In this document: positions 1-8,438 of the stretch, in pieces | Position numbering within the stretch: position 1 is the first letter of the stretch | How the letters are laid out: each line of letters begins with the position of its first letter | NCBI GenBank assembly: GCA_016789305.1 | Contig: JAEURJ010000005.1 | Location: 1-64,000 of the forward strand | Reading direction: 5' to 3' | Source of the DNA: Anaerolineales bacterium | GTDB taxonomy: Bacteria; Chloroflexota; Anaerolineae; Anaerolineales; Villigracilaceae | DNA: 64,000 nt | Position numbers and translations under genes: made by a program | Notes under the pieces: generated by a model | What the model saw: only the letters and a program-made list of their open reading frames with translations | The model's database searches: none | What the model was told of the DNA's origin: nothing

Positions 1-357
1 CGATCCCTTGCACCAGCCGTTGTCTCCCCAATTCGAACAATTCAAATTTGCGGAGATCGTTGGCGGGGAAGGTGGAGGCGGATCATCCTGACCACAGTCA
101 GCCTTATTCTTAATGACACAATACCCGAACTGGCAGCAATAGCCCGGGTCACAGCGCACATTCGAACATTCGCCAATTGCGCCTGCGGTAAACGGCACTG
201 CACTGATGATCACGCCGTGTTCGATGGGTGTGACCGTTTTTTCCTTGAACGAGATGAACGGGAACAGCCACATGCCCACCGCCAGCATCAAGGCAATGAA
301 CACCCGCGTCGGTTCCAGAAATTTTGAAATGTATTTGATAATGGATTGGAGTCTCAT
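1..357 (-). CDS. Membrane-anchored secreted protein, N-terminal fragment
   Basis: The reading frame is open from an ATG at 357 to the window edge, giving 119 residues; the C-terminal part lies outside. A hydrophobic segment at about residues 18-36 follows a short basic N-terminus and should anchor the protein in the membrane or act as a signal sequence. After it comes a cysteine-rich stretch (Cys pairs near residues 65-85) and a Pro-rich linker, then the start of a domain containing NCSNWGDNGWCKG. Similar Cys-Trp motifs open repeated Ig-like modules in Chloroflexota surface proteins, which is from memory and not checked. No catalytic function can be assigned. It is probably exported, given the anchor and the paired cysteines. 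Confidence 0.6.
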   Translation of the reverse strand, partial: MRLQSIIKYISKFLEPTRVFIALMLAVGMWLFPFISFKEKTVTPIEHGVIISAVPFTAGAIGECSNVRCDPGYCCQFGYCVIKNKADCGQDDPPPPSPPTISANLNCSNWGDNGWCKGS

Positions 358-583
358 GTTTACCCTCGCTTTGTTAAATGAGTTAGGAATATTCTACACA
401 TTTCCATTTGTTTATTCAATAGGCAATCCAGGATTCTCATACACTCACTTTACCCCACACCAGGCTTCATATCAGGCTTCAAAGATTAATGATTTGTCAG
501 ACAAAATCAGTGGGGTGGTTAGGGAAACAAAATATGCAGAATGGAGAGATTTGTCGCATCCCTTAACAGGGGGAACAAGCGAC

Positions 584-617
584 TTAAATAAAAGACTCCC
601 TCGGGTTGGGAGTCTTT
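584..617 (-). terminator. Intrinsic terminator after tRNA-Pro
   Basis: Perfect 10-bp stem AAAGACTCCC / GGGAGTCTTT (591-600 and 608-617) with a 7-nt loop. On the minus strand it is followed by the T-rich TTTATTTAAG. It lies just downstream of the tRNA in transcription direction and should end that transcript. Confidence 0.8.
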
Positions 618-633
618 CTTGCATATTTTCCTG

Positions 634-707
634 TCGGGGTGGAGAGATTTGAACTCTCGACCTCACGGACCCGAACCGTGCGCTCTACCGGTCTGAGCCA
701 CACCCCG
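634..707 (-). tRNA. tRNA-Pro (anticodon CGG)
   Basis: On the minus strand a full cloverleaf can be drawn: acceptor CGGGGTG paired with CACCCCG, D arm GCTC/GAGC with the AGACCGGTA loop, anticodon stem CACGG/CCGTG enclosing TTCGGGT (anticodon CGG), variable region AGGTC, and T arm GAGAG/CTCTC with loop TTCAAAT. The discriminator base is A and CCA is not encoded. It reads the CCG proline codon. Length is 74 nt. Confidence 0.95.
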
Positions 708-774
708 ATAGCATCCATTCTTTTGGTCTGGAAAGCCTGCGAATTATACCATCGTGGTTTATTTTGGCAAGCAA

Positions 775-1704
775 TTACGGATTCAACAGCAGCTCGATTG
801 TATACACATAAATCAGCTTTTTCAGGTCGGGGTCGCTCGTCCCGAGGCTGGGACTATCCTGGCGAAAGGTCAGGCGTACGCGGGTCGGCTCTTTGATTTT
901 GTAAGGAAGCGTGGTCTCGAAAGGCTGGGTATCCGTGCCGTTGAATTCAAGCACGCGCGCGCTGACCGGCACGCCGCTCTCTGAAAGCATCTCGACAAAT
1001 ACAGGCTCGTCAGTGACAGGCCAGATCATACCTTTGAGATTGACCACCCCACCGGAAACTTCATCGCCATCTTCAAGGCCGTCCAATGAAATTCGCTCGT
1101 AGATCATGTTCCCCACCGGGTTGATCTGGGCATCGCCGATGGAATACAACAACACTGGCATTGTGTTCAAGTTTTCAATGCGGCCATGATCATCTTTGGA
1201 ACTGATGCGAATATATCCGCGTTCGGAGACGGCGCGAATCTCAAACGCCATTTCGAAGCTGCGATAATTTCCACTGAGGTTGCGATTGACCCGTTCAATT
1301 CCGCGCTGGAGGAGCAGGCCGTTCTCTCCGATCAAATCCACTTTCACGATCTCGCTTCGGCCGGAGACCAGCATCACTTGCAGCTTGACCGGTGAAATCA
1401 CACTGGACATGGGTCCAGGAGAAATAAATCGAATCTGCGCGAATTCAGTGAAGCCCGGGGCAAAGGTGGGCGTCGCCGTTGGCAGTGCCGTCGATGGGAT
1501 CGGTGTTTCGGTTGGCAGTGGTGTATCCGTGGGAATGACTGCTGCCGTTTGCGCCGCGGATGTGGCGAAGATGGCCTGGCCGGTCATCGCAACCACTGTG
1601 GGAATGTAATCGGGCGGGAAAAGCGTGGGCTGGGCATCTGCCCCTTGTGAGCAGGCAGATAACAGTCCGAGAAGAGAAGCGAGAAGAAGTGTTTTTATTT
1701 TCAT
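775..1704 (-). CDS. Lipoprotein with Thr/Pro-rich linker, unknown function
   Basis: A 309-residue protein with a lipoprotein signal peptide: basic start, hydrophobic core and lipobox LSAC with the acylated Cys at residue 18. Residues roughly 45-85 form a low-complexity Thr/Pro/Ala linker, and the rest is a soluble, beta-rich region without a motif I recognise. It is expected to be tethered outside the cytoplasmic membrane. It follows the M32 peptidase gene on the same strand, but a strong terminator at 1709-1744 lies between them, so it is probably a separate unit. No clear ribosome-binding site stands before the ATG, and the start rests on the signal peptide. Confidence 0.75.
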   Translation of the reverse strand: MKIKTLLLASLLGLLSACSQGADAQPTLFPPDYIPTVVAMTGQAIFATSAAQTAAVIPTDTPLPTETPIPSTALPTATPTFAPGFTEFAQIRFISPGPMSSVISPVKLQVMLVSGRSEIVKVDLIGENGLLLQRGIERVNRNLSGNYRSFEMAFEIRAVSERGYIRISSKDDHGRIENLNTMPVLLYSIGDAQINPVGNMIYERISLDGLEDGDEVSGGVVNLKGMIWPVTDEPVFVEMLSESGVPVSARVLEFNGTDTQPFETTLPYKIKEPTRVRLTFRQDSPSLGTSDPDLKKLIYVYTIELLLNP

Positions 1705-1708
1705 ATCA

Positions 1709-1744
1709 TAAAAGAAGAGACGCCCGTGCGAGCAGGGGCGTCTC
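1709..1744 (-). terminator. Intrinsic terminator after the M32 peptidase gene
   Basis: Perfect 9-bp stem GAGACGCCC / GGGCGTCTC (1717-1725 and 1736-1744). On the minus strand it is followed by TTCTTTTATG. It sits 16 nt past the stop codon of the carboxypeptidase gene. Confidence 0.8.
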
Positions 1745-1760
1745 GTTGGGTCGATCCGAA

Positions 1761-3254
1761 TTATAGCCCGTAAATATCAGTGTATTTCTTCGTCAAATAG
1801 CGGACGTAGGCGGCCGAGTCGATCTTCGAGCCGGTCACTTTTTGAACGATATCCTGCGGGTCGTATTTGTGGCCGTAGACATGGATCTTTTCATGCAGCC
1901 AGGCAAGCAGCGCATCGAACTTGCCTCTGCGAATCTGCTCGTCGAGGTCTTTGATGTCCTTGTTGATCTTTTCCCATAATTGCGCGGAGACAAGATTGCC
2001 CAACGCATACGTGGAAAAATATCCAATGGAACCGCCAGACCAATGAATATCCTGCAAGACACCCATTGCATCATTGGGAGGTGTAATGCCGAGATATTCC
2101 TTCATCTTGGTATTCCAAATTTCAGGAAGGTCCTTCACTTTCATCGTGCCATCGACCATGCCGATCTCGAGTTCGAGGCGCAACATGATGTGCAGATTGT
2201 ACGTGGCTTCATCCGCATTGACACGAATGAGGGAAGGTTCCACCTTGTTGATGGCTTTATAAAATGATTTGACGCTCACGCCATCCAACTGCGCAGGGAA
2301 AGCCTTCTTGATCTCGGGGAAGAAATGTTCCCAGAAAGGAAGTGAACGGCCGACGAGATTTTCCCACAAGCGCGATTGCGATTCATGTACAGCCAGTGAA
2401 GTACCGCCTTCCAACGGGGTGCGTTCGTAGGCAGGATTGATCCCCTGCTCGTACATGGCGTGACCTGATTCATGCATGGCGCTAAACAACGTGGAGAGCG
2501 GGCTGCCGGGCTCGAATCGATTCGTGATACGCACATCATTGATGCTGAACGTCGTTTCGAATGGGTGTGGAGCTTTGTCCTGCCTGCCGCGATTCCAGTC
2601 ATAGCCAAACTTGGTAATGATGGCTTCGCCAAAATCCCAGACCTTTTTCTCGTTGTATTTCTTGTGAAGGAAATCATCCTTTACCTGTTTGGCAGCGCGG
2701 ATCTTTTTGATCAGATCAACTTGTTTCACGCGCAGGCCGCTGAAGATCTCCTGTACTTCGGAGGTCTTCATGCCGGGTTCGTAATCATCCAGCAAAGTAT
2801 CGTAAGGATGATTCCCTGCAGGGAAGAATGAAATATATTTATGAACAAGGTCAACGACTTTTTCAAGATGCGGGCGGAAGATCGAAAAATCCGATTTACC
2901 GCGCGCCTCCACCCAGGCTTCAAACGCCTTGGTGGTCACAATGGCTTGCTCGGCAATAAACTCGGAGGGAACGCGTTTGGCCTTTTCGTAATTCCGTGAG
3001 GTCACTCGAATCAGGTCGGCTTCATCGGACCCTGGCGCAAATTCATTTTTCAGGTCGTCGAGCAATTTCCCGACCTGGTCGGAAATGAATTTTTCCTGCG
3101 CGATCTTTCCCAAGGTGGCGAGTTGTTGTCCACGCGCTTCACCACCCAACGGCGGCATGTTCACATTTTGATCCCAACCCAGCACGCTGGCGGCGTGACC
3201 AAGATCGGAAACTTCACCAAGGATTTCCTTGAGTTGATTTAATTTTTCAGACAT
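1761..3254 (-). CDS. Metallocarboxypeptidase, family M32 (carboxypeptidase Taq type)
   Basis: A 497-residue zinc carboxypeptidase that removes C-terminal amino acids in the cytoplasm; family length is about 500. The zinc motif HESGH lies near residues 261-265, and HESQSRLWEN about 25 residues later carries the further metal ligand and is an M32 hallmark. The conserved N-terminal LGWDQNVNMPP is also present. There is no signal peptide. The ATG is preceded by GAGG at 8 nt spacing. The gene starts 14 nt after the SerA-like gene, so the two may be cotranscribed, and a terminator follows at 1709-1744. Confidence 0.95.
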   Translation of the reverse strand: MSEKLNQLKEILGEVSDLGHAASVLGWDQNVNMPPLGGEARGQQLATLGKIAQEKFISDQVGKLLDDLKNEFAPGSDEADLIRVTSRNYEKAKRVPSEFIAEQAIVTTKAFEAWVEARGKSDFSIFRPHLEKVVDLVHKYISFFPAGNHPYDTLLDDYEPGMKTSEVQEIFSGLRVKQVDLIKKIRAAKQVKDDFLHKKYNEKKVWDFGEAIITKFGYDWNRGRQDKAPHPFETTFSINDVRITNRFEPGSPLSTLFSAMHESGHAMYEQGINPAYERTPLEGGTSLAVHESQSRLWENLVGRSLPFWEHFFPEIKKAFPAQLDGVSVKSFYKAINKVEPSLIRVNADEATYNLHIMLRLELEIGMVDGTMKVKDLPEIWNTKMKEYLGITPPNDAMGVLQDIHWSGGSIGYFSTYALGNLVSAQLWEKINKDIKDLDEQIRRGKFDALLAWLHEKIHVYGHKYDPQDIVQKVTGSKIDSAAYVRYLTKKYTDIYGL

Positions 3255-3268
3255 AATTCCTCGGGTGT

Positions 3269-4207
3269 TTATGCAACTTTCCAGCGAAGAGGCTTACCCT
3301 GCAAGGCATTTAATACTTCGGACGCGATATCGTCCCCTGCGCGGGATTGCGCTTCGGCAGTTTGTGCCCCAACATGCGGCGTGCCGATCAATTTTGGATG
3401 CAGGGCTGCTGGTGATTTGGTCGGTTCTTCAGCGAAGACATCGAGCGCTGCACCTGCAACCTTGCCGCTGTCCAACGCCTTGACCAGTTCCATCTCATCA
3501 ATAATGCCGCCGCGTGCCGCGCTGACGATACGAATACCATCCTTCATTTGTGCAAAGGCCTTGGCACCCACCATGTCGCGGGTCTGCACGCTCAACGGCA
3601 AATGCAGGGAAATGAAATCAGAGGAAGCATACAAATCATCCAACGCTGTTGGCTCTGCACCACGGCGTTTGATCTCGTCTGCTTCGAGAAGCGGATCGTA
3701 AGCCAGGACGGTCATACCAAAGGCGGCAGCACGTTTGCCCACCTCCGCACCGATACGGCCAAAGCCGATCACGCCGAGGGTTTTTCCGTTCAGCTCGATG
3801 CCTTCGAGTTCCTTCTTGATCCATTGACCCTGTTTCAAGGCGGCATCTGCACGCGGAATTTCACGGGCAAGCGCAAGCATCAGACCAAAAGTCAATTCGG
3901 CAACGGCCAGTGTGGTGGAAAGAGGAGCATTGACGACCGCCACGCCTTTCTTCTTGGCGGCTTCGAGGTCAATATTATCCACGCCCACCCCGGCGCGGCC
4001 AACAACCTTCAGCTTGGAAGCTGCTTCGAAAACAGCAGCATTTACTTTTGTACGGCCACGAACGATGAGCGCATCATATTCGGGGATGACCTTGAGCAAG
4101 TCCTCTGCGGAAACACCAGTGCGGTCATCCACCTGGTTGGAGGCACGTAAAACGGCCTGTCCGCTTTCATCCAGGCCGTCTGTGATAAGAATTTTATATG
4201 TGTTCAT
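3269..4207 (-). CDS. serA: D-3-phosphoglycerate dehydrogenase-like 2-hydroxyacid dehydrogenase
   Basis: A 312-residue NAD-dependent D-isomer-specific 2-hydroxyacid dehydrogenase. Visible features are the NAD-binding GFGRIG near residue 145, the substrate-binding arginine in AARGG near 230 and the catalytic histidine in GTPHVGAQT near 280. The most likely reaction is oxidation of 3-phosphoglycerate, the first step of serine synthesis. The length matches the short form without intervening and ACT domains, so serine feedback through an ACT domain is not expected. Related dehydrogenases use other hydroxyacids, so the substrate is not proven. A TAAAAT box ends 6 nt before the ATG, suggesting its own leaderless promoter. 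Confidence 0.85.
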   Translation of the reverse strand: MNTYKILITDGLDESGQAVLRASNQVDDRTGVSAEDLLKVIPEYDALIVRGRTKVNAAVFEAASKLKVVGRAGVGVDNIDLEAAKKKGVAVVNAPLSTTLAVAELTFGLMLALAREIPRADAALKQGQWIKKELEGIELNGKTLGVIGFGRIGAEVGKRAAAFGMTVLAYDPLLEADEIKRRGAEPTALDDLYASSDFISLHLPLSVQTRDMVGAKAFAQMKDGIRIVSAARGGIIDEMELVKALDSGKVAGAALDVFAEEPTKSPAALHPKLIGTPHVGAQTAEAQSRAGDDIASEVLNALQGKPLRWKVA

Positions 4208-4213
4208 GCGTTG

Positions 4214-4219
4214 ATTTTA
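4214..4219 (-). promoter_or_regulatory. -10-like box of the serA-like gene, probable leaderless start
   Basis: TAAAAT on the minus strand, 6 nt before the ATG at 4207, with TTACAA 17 bp further upstream as a weak -35. No Shine-Dalgarno sequence is present between box and ATG. Confidence 0.5.
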
Positions 4220-4259
4220 TCGCAAATGAAGTGGATTTGTAATCCTTCGCAAGGAGCAT

Positions 4260-4955
4260 TTATTTGGGACAAAGCCGATGTTCGCCGGTTCCATCATCCA
4301 CGAGTTCGATGGTCTGACCTTCGCGAATATCAAAGTTTTTTACTTCGGGCAGGTCCGGCATATCAAGGTCGTAGACCACGTAATGACCGGGGTTGAGCCA
4401 GATCTCGTTTTCAGGGGCGCCATATGAAGAGGGCAAAGTAATCTCAACCGGCATGACTAACATTTGATGATGTGTGCAATTTCGCAAATATGCGATGACC
4501 GGCCAATCGGTGGTGGTGAAACCGGGCAAGGCATCCAAGTCCCCTTCCACACTGGAGTAATTGGTCATCAGCGAAACCCAACCTGTTTTATCAGAATTGG
4601 GGATTTCGATCTGCGCCCACTTGGTCAACACATCGTGTGCGATCACCTTCGCACGAGTGCCTTCATACAAAACAGCGATCGGGTTATAAGCCAGATCAGG
4701 TCCGCGACGAATGTTGAGATTGCCTTTGACGGCAGTGATGGTCACCTTTGGCAAAGACGTGGTCGGTGCCATTTCCAATGTTGGGGTCGCACTGGAAATG
4801 ACTGTTGCAGTGACAGTCGGGTTGAATTCTTCCGGGGAAACAGTTTCAATTGTCCGCGGGGTGGGAAGCGCAGGCGTATTGATTTGAAACTGCGCACAGG
4901 ATTGAGTCAACGCTGCAAGCAAAAAGAACTGGAAAATATTTCGATACTTGACCAT
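4260..4955 (-). CDS. SH3-domain lipoprotein, last gene of an efflux operon
   Basis: A 231-residue lipoprotein: hydrophobic signal with lipobox LTQSC (Cys20), a Thr/Pro-rich linker, then a bacterial SH3 domain at about residues 70-135 with the family pattern LNIRRGPDLAYNPI and GWV. Bacterial SH3 domains usually bind peptidoglycan or peptides, so the protein probably sits on the outer face of the membrane. The remaining ~95 residues are unassigned. Its ATG overlaps the stop codon of the MacB-type permease (TAATG), so the two are translationally coupled. This suggests an accessory part of the transporter or an envelope partner. Confidence 0.8.
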   Translation of the reverse strand: MVKYRNIFQFFLLAALTQSCAQFQINTPALPTPRTIETVSPEEFNPTVTATVISSATPTLEMAPTTSLPKVTITAVKGNLNIRRGPDLAYNPIAVLYEGTRAKVIAHDVLTKWAQIEIPNSDKTGWVSLMTNYSSVEGDLDALPGFTTTDWPVIAYLRNCTHHQMLVMPVEITLPSSYGAPENEIWLNPGHYVVYDLDMPDLPEVKNFDIREGQTIELVDDGTGEHRLCPK

Positions 4956-6217
4956 TATTCGTGCCGCAGTGCCTCCACGGGTTCAAGATTAGCAGCGCGG
5001 CTCGCCGGGTAGATCCCGAAGAACAAACCAATGGCTGCCGAAAAACTTGTCGATAGGATGATCGCATCGCTGCCAACGATCGGCGTGAAGTCGGTTCCAG
5101 ATGCCACCGCAACCTGCCCTACCACGAAGGCGATCAACCACCCGAAAATGATTCCGATAATGCCGCCGATCAAACTTAATAAAGAGGACTCGGTCAGGAA
5201 TTGCATGAGGATATCCCGCTTGCGGGCGCCCAATGCCTTGCGCAGACCGATCTCACGCGTGCGCTCGGACACAGACACCAACATAATATTCATGATGCCG
5301 ATGCCGCCAACCAGAAGCGAGATACCTGCGATACCGCCGAGGAAAATGGTAAGCACGCCGGTGATGGTTGCGAATGTGGAAAGGAAATCCTGCTGGGTGA
5401 AGACCGTAAAATCATCCGCGCCGATATCCGTGCGATGGCGTTGACGAATAATGGTCGAAATTTCCTCCACTGCAAGAGGTACGGATTCGGCAGTTGTAGC
5501 TTGTGCAAAAATGATATCCACCTGGTCGCGCGCTTCACGTTTGATGAGACGCGCCTGTGCGGTTGAAAATGGGATGTAGACTCCATTATCTTCACTGCCA
5601 AATGCGCCGCCACCCTTGGCGACCAGCACACCGATCACGCGGAATGGCTGGCCTTCAATGCGAATACTTTCACCCGTCACACCATCATGGCGGCCAAAGA
5701 GGTTATCCGCCGTTTCAGGCCCGAGCACCACAACAGACATGCGCCCCAGCATGTGTTCTTCATTTACAAATTCACCTTCTGAAAGTTCAAGGTTTCGTAC
5801 CGAATAATAAGCGGGGGTAACGCCTGTGATCGTGGTTGTGGAGTTTTCACCGGCAAAGGTCACTGTCCCATTTCCCTGCAGAACAGGGGCTACCAAGTCA
5901 ACGGAAGGAGCGGCAAAACGGTCGGTGATTGCCTCGGCATCTGCCAGAGTCAGAGGGCGGACGTTGTTTCCGCTTCTTCCCCCCCCGCCTGGACCACCAG
6001 GGCCGCCTTGATCCGGCGCGCCGCTGAACACAAACAATAAATTCGTACCGATGCTTGAAATGGAACCGGTAATGGATGCCTGCGCGCCGTTACCCACAGC
6101 AAGCATGGCGATCACCGCCGCCACGCCAATGACAATGCCAAGCACGGTCAGGCCGGAACGCATTTTATTGCCATTCAAGCTTTCGATGGCTTCAAGAAGA
6201 GCTTGTGAAAATTTCAT
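4955..6217 (-). CDS. MacB/FtsX-type ABC transporter permease
   Basis: A 420-residue permease with the MacB topology: one membrane segment near residues 22-45, a large extracytoplasmic domain (about 50-280), then three C-terminal segments of the FtsX type, including the conserved region with SERTREIGLRKALGARK. The extracytoplasmic domain has a Gly/Pro-rich insertion near residue 72. With the ATPase and HlyD-like adaptor encoded upstream it should form a tripartite-like exporter or mechanotransmission pump. Substrates of this family (peptides, macrolides, lipoproteins) cannot be told apart here. Start and upstream stop overlap as ATGA. Confidence 0.9.
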   Translation of the reverse strand: MKFSQALLEAIESLNGNKMRSGLTVLGIVIGVAAVIAMLAVGNGAQASITGSISSIGTNLLFVFSGAPDQGGPGGPGGGGRSGNNVRPLTLADAEAITDRFAAPSVDLVAPVLQGNGTVTFAGENSTTTITGVTPAYYSVRNLELSEGEFVNEEHMLGRMSVVVLGPETADNLFGRHDGVTGESIRIEGQPFRVIGVLVAKGGGAFGSEDNGVYIPFSTAQARLIKREARDQVDIIFAQATTAESVPLAVEEISTIIRQRHRTDIGADDFTVFTQQDFLSTFATITGVLTIFLGGIAGISLLVGGIGIMNIMLVSVSERTREIGLRKALGARKRDILMQFLTESSLLSLIGGIIGIIFGWLIAFVVGQVAVASGTDFTPIVGSDAIILSTSFSAAIGLFFGIYPASRAANLEPVEALRHE

Positions 6218-6921
6218 TTCTTTGTCTTCCCTTGTTTTTCGTACCCGTCGGACTCCAACAAGCCATCACGCAACGTAATCACCCGCTGGGTTTGTTCTGC
6301 AATCGTGGGATCGTGTGTGACAATGATCAATGTGGTGCCGCGTTCCTTATTGAGATTCAACAGCAGGCTCATGATCTCTTTACCGACCTTGGAATCCAGG
6401 TTACCTGTCGGCTCATCGGCCATAATAATGGCCGGATCATTGACCAACGCACGTGCCACAGCAACACGCTGCTGCTGTCCGCCGGAAAGTTCGTAAGGTC
6501 TGTGTTTCATGCGGTCTTTCAGCCCAACCGCTTCAAGCGAAGCAATGGCGCGCTCGCGGCGACCTTCGACCATGCCGGCATAGCGTAATGGCAACTCCAC
6601 ATTTCCGATCGCTGTGAGACGTGAGAGTAAATTAAAACTTTGAAATACAAAGCCGACCTTGCGATTTCGAACGCTGGCTAGTTGGTCATCGTTCATCTGG
6701 GCGACCGATTCGCCATCCAATATATACTCACCGCTGGTGGGCCTGTCGAGGCAGCCGAGTGTGTTCATCATTGTGGATTTTCCCGAACCTGAGGGTCCCA
6801 TAATGGAAACCACTTCGCCGCGATCCACAGTAAACGAAACACCCTTCAAGGCTTCCACATCGAACTCGCCCATGCGATAGGTTTTCTTAATCTCGCGGGC
6901 TTCGATCACCCAGTCTGCCAT
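6214..6921 (-). CDS. ABC transporter ATP-binding protein (MacB/LolD type)
   Basis: A 235-residue ATPase that drives the permease encoded next. Walker A GPSGSGKST lies near residues 42-50, the signature LSGGQQQRV near 145 and Walker B with DEPTGNLDS near 165. The start at 6921 is preferred over an in-frame ATG at 6945: GGAGG stands 6 nt before 6921, and the ATG follows the adaptor's TAG stop by one base. Gene order adaptor-ATPase-permease is that of known MacAB-like exporters. No unusual residues are seen. Confidence 0.93.
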   Translation of the reverse strand: MADWVIEAREIKKTYRMGEFDVEALKGVSFTVDRGEVVSIMGPSGSGKSTMMNTLGCLDRPTSGEYILDGESVAQMNDDQLASVRNRKVGFVFQSFNLLSRLTAIGNVELPLRYAGMVEGRRERAIASLEAVGLKDRMKHRPYELSGGQQQRVAVARALVNDPAIIMADEPTGNLDSKVGKEIMSLLLNLNKERGTTLIIVTHDPTIAEQTQRVITLRDGLLESDGYEKQGKTKK

Positions 6922-6922
6922 G

Positions 6923-8182
6923 CTAGCCTCCAAACGGTCCGCCATTGGCGGAAGGAGGATTCAAGATGATCAAATCGCCTTCCTTGACCTCACCACTTGC
7001 AAGCACGCTGTATGTGTCGGAGGAAGAACCGAGTCGGACTTTAACTTCAACAGGCTGACCATCGACCAGCAGATATACCACCCGCTCTCCCGCCACCAAA
7101 CGGACGGCACGGTTGGGGATCAAGATGGCATTCTTGACTTCATCCACCACAATGTTGACAGCGGCCGTCATGCCGGGTTTCACATCTTCATCGGCATTGG
7201 TTAATTCAACGGTGACAGTAAAGTTAACCACGCCTTGTACAGTGTCGCCGGCCTGCCCCACTTCAACGACCTTGCCTTCATATTCCTTATCCAAAATGGC
7301 ATCGAACGTTAAAGTAGCCGCCTGCCCGATCTTGACGGTATTGATATCGACTTCGGAAACCTGCACATCGACCAATAAATGAGAAAGGTCATCGAGACGA
7401 AAAGCGGTTGTACCGGTGTTGACCTGATCGCCCACAGAAGGAGAGGCTTGAGTCACGGTTCCATCAAACGGCGCAATGATCAACGCTTGTGCCAATGTGG
7501 CCTTTGCCGCATTGACGCGCGCCTCGGCGGCCGCGACATCAGCCGCATCGACGCCATCTTTTACGCGTTCGTAGGCACGCTTCGCATCATTCAACTGCGC
7601 TTCGGCAAGGGCAAGTTTCTCGTCTGCATCGGAGATCGTTTCCTTATCCGCATAGCCCTTGGTATAGCGGACCTTCGGTACACCGTTATCAAGATATGCC
7701 TCGGTAATGGTAATGCGGCCATTCAATCCTTTGCGATAGTTATAGGCTTTTTCGTAGGCAGCTTCAGCGGCATCCAAATTACGAGCCGCCTGCGCACGCG
7801 CCGTATCGGAATTCAACAGGTCATCCAATGCCTTTTCCGCGGAAGCCAGGTCGGCTTCTGCGAGGATCACGCTTTGGTTGAGTGACTGCTTATCGAGGCT
7901 GGCCAACACATCCCCGCGAGAGACGCGGTTTCCCACATCCACATTCACAGAGCCCACCGTGCCGGTTGTCGTCCAAACCAAAACAGCACTTTGCTTTGCG
8001 CGGACTGTTCCCGTCGCACCGACTGTGGCAGCCAAATCTCCAGATGCAGCTGCTTCCGTTTGAAATAAGGCGGGCGCCTCACCACGGCCACTTAAAGCAA
8101 TAATGGCGATCAACAGGATCACTCCCACCACGCCAATGATGATCCAGGTTCTGCGTGAAAACCTTGCAAAAAATTTTTTCAT
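6923..8182 (-). CDS. HlyD/MacA-type efflux adaptor protein
   Basis: A 419-residue membrane-fusion-type adaptor, first gene of the exporter operon. A basic N-terminus and one membrane segment at about residues 12-31 anchor it. The body holds a barrel-sandwich (lipoyl-like) hybrid domain split by a helical hairpin of alternating charged and Ala-rich sequence (about 120-235), followed by beta-barrel and membrane-proximal domains. In organisms without an outer membrane such adaptors work with the permease alone; whether this cell has an outer membrane cannot be told. GGAG precedes the ATG at 10 nt. Confidence 0.9.
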   Translation of the reverse strand: MKKFFARFSRRTWIIIGVVGVILLIAIIALSGRGEAPALFQTEAAASGDLAATVGATGTVRAKQSAVLVWTTTGTVGSVNVDVGNRVSRGDVLASLDKQSLNQSVILAEADLASAEKALDDLLNSDTARAQAARNLDAAEAAYEKAYNYRKGLNGRITITEAYLDNGVPKVRYTKGYADKETISDADEKLALAEAQLNDAKRAYERVKDGVDAADVAAAEARVNAAKATLAQALIIAPFDGTVTQASPSVGDQVNTGTTAFRLDDLSHLLVDVQVSEVDINTVKIGQAATLTFDAILDKEYEGKVVEVGQAGDTVQGVVNFTVTVELTNADEDVKPGMTAAVNIVVDEVKNAILIPNRAVRLVAGERVVYLLVDGQPVEVKVRLGSSSDTYSVLASGEVKEGDLIILNPPSANGGPFGG

Positions 8183-8425
8183 AACGATATTCTCCGTGAA
8201 ATGATCGCCGCGCGGTCACACAGTGACGCACAGCCCTTGCAGTGTACCCAACAAATGTGGAATTTTTGTGGAGGTTTTTATGACGTTGAAAGGCCTTTTC
8301 GGGCCACAAACCATTTTAATTCAGATAGTGTGTAATCACCTTACAATCACCACACGCTCTAATAAAGGTTTAATGAAGAAATACGATAACTGTCATCATA
8401 ATTTATGGGACTCTCCTGCTTTTGT

Positions 8426-8431
8426 TATAAT
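8426..8431 (+). promoter_or_regulatory. -10 box of the metallopeptidase gene, probable leaderless start
   Basis: Consensus TATAAT with 7 nt to the ATG at 8439. No ribosome-binding site fits in between, so transcription would begin at or next to the start codon. No good -35 is seen. Confidence 0.6.
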
Positions 8432-8438
8432 CCTGTTC

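Noticed and set aside
206..652. Plus-strand frame over the 5' region
   Set aside because: It opposes the truncated surface protein gene, runs into the tRNA region and lacks an RBS or motifs.
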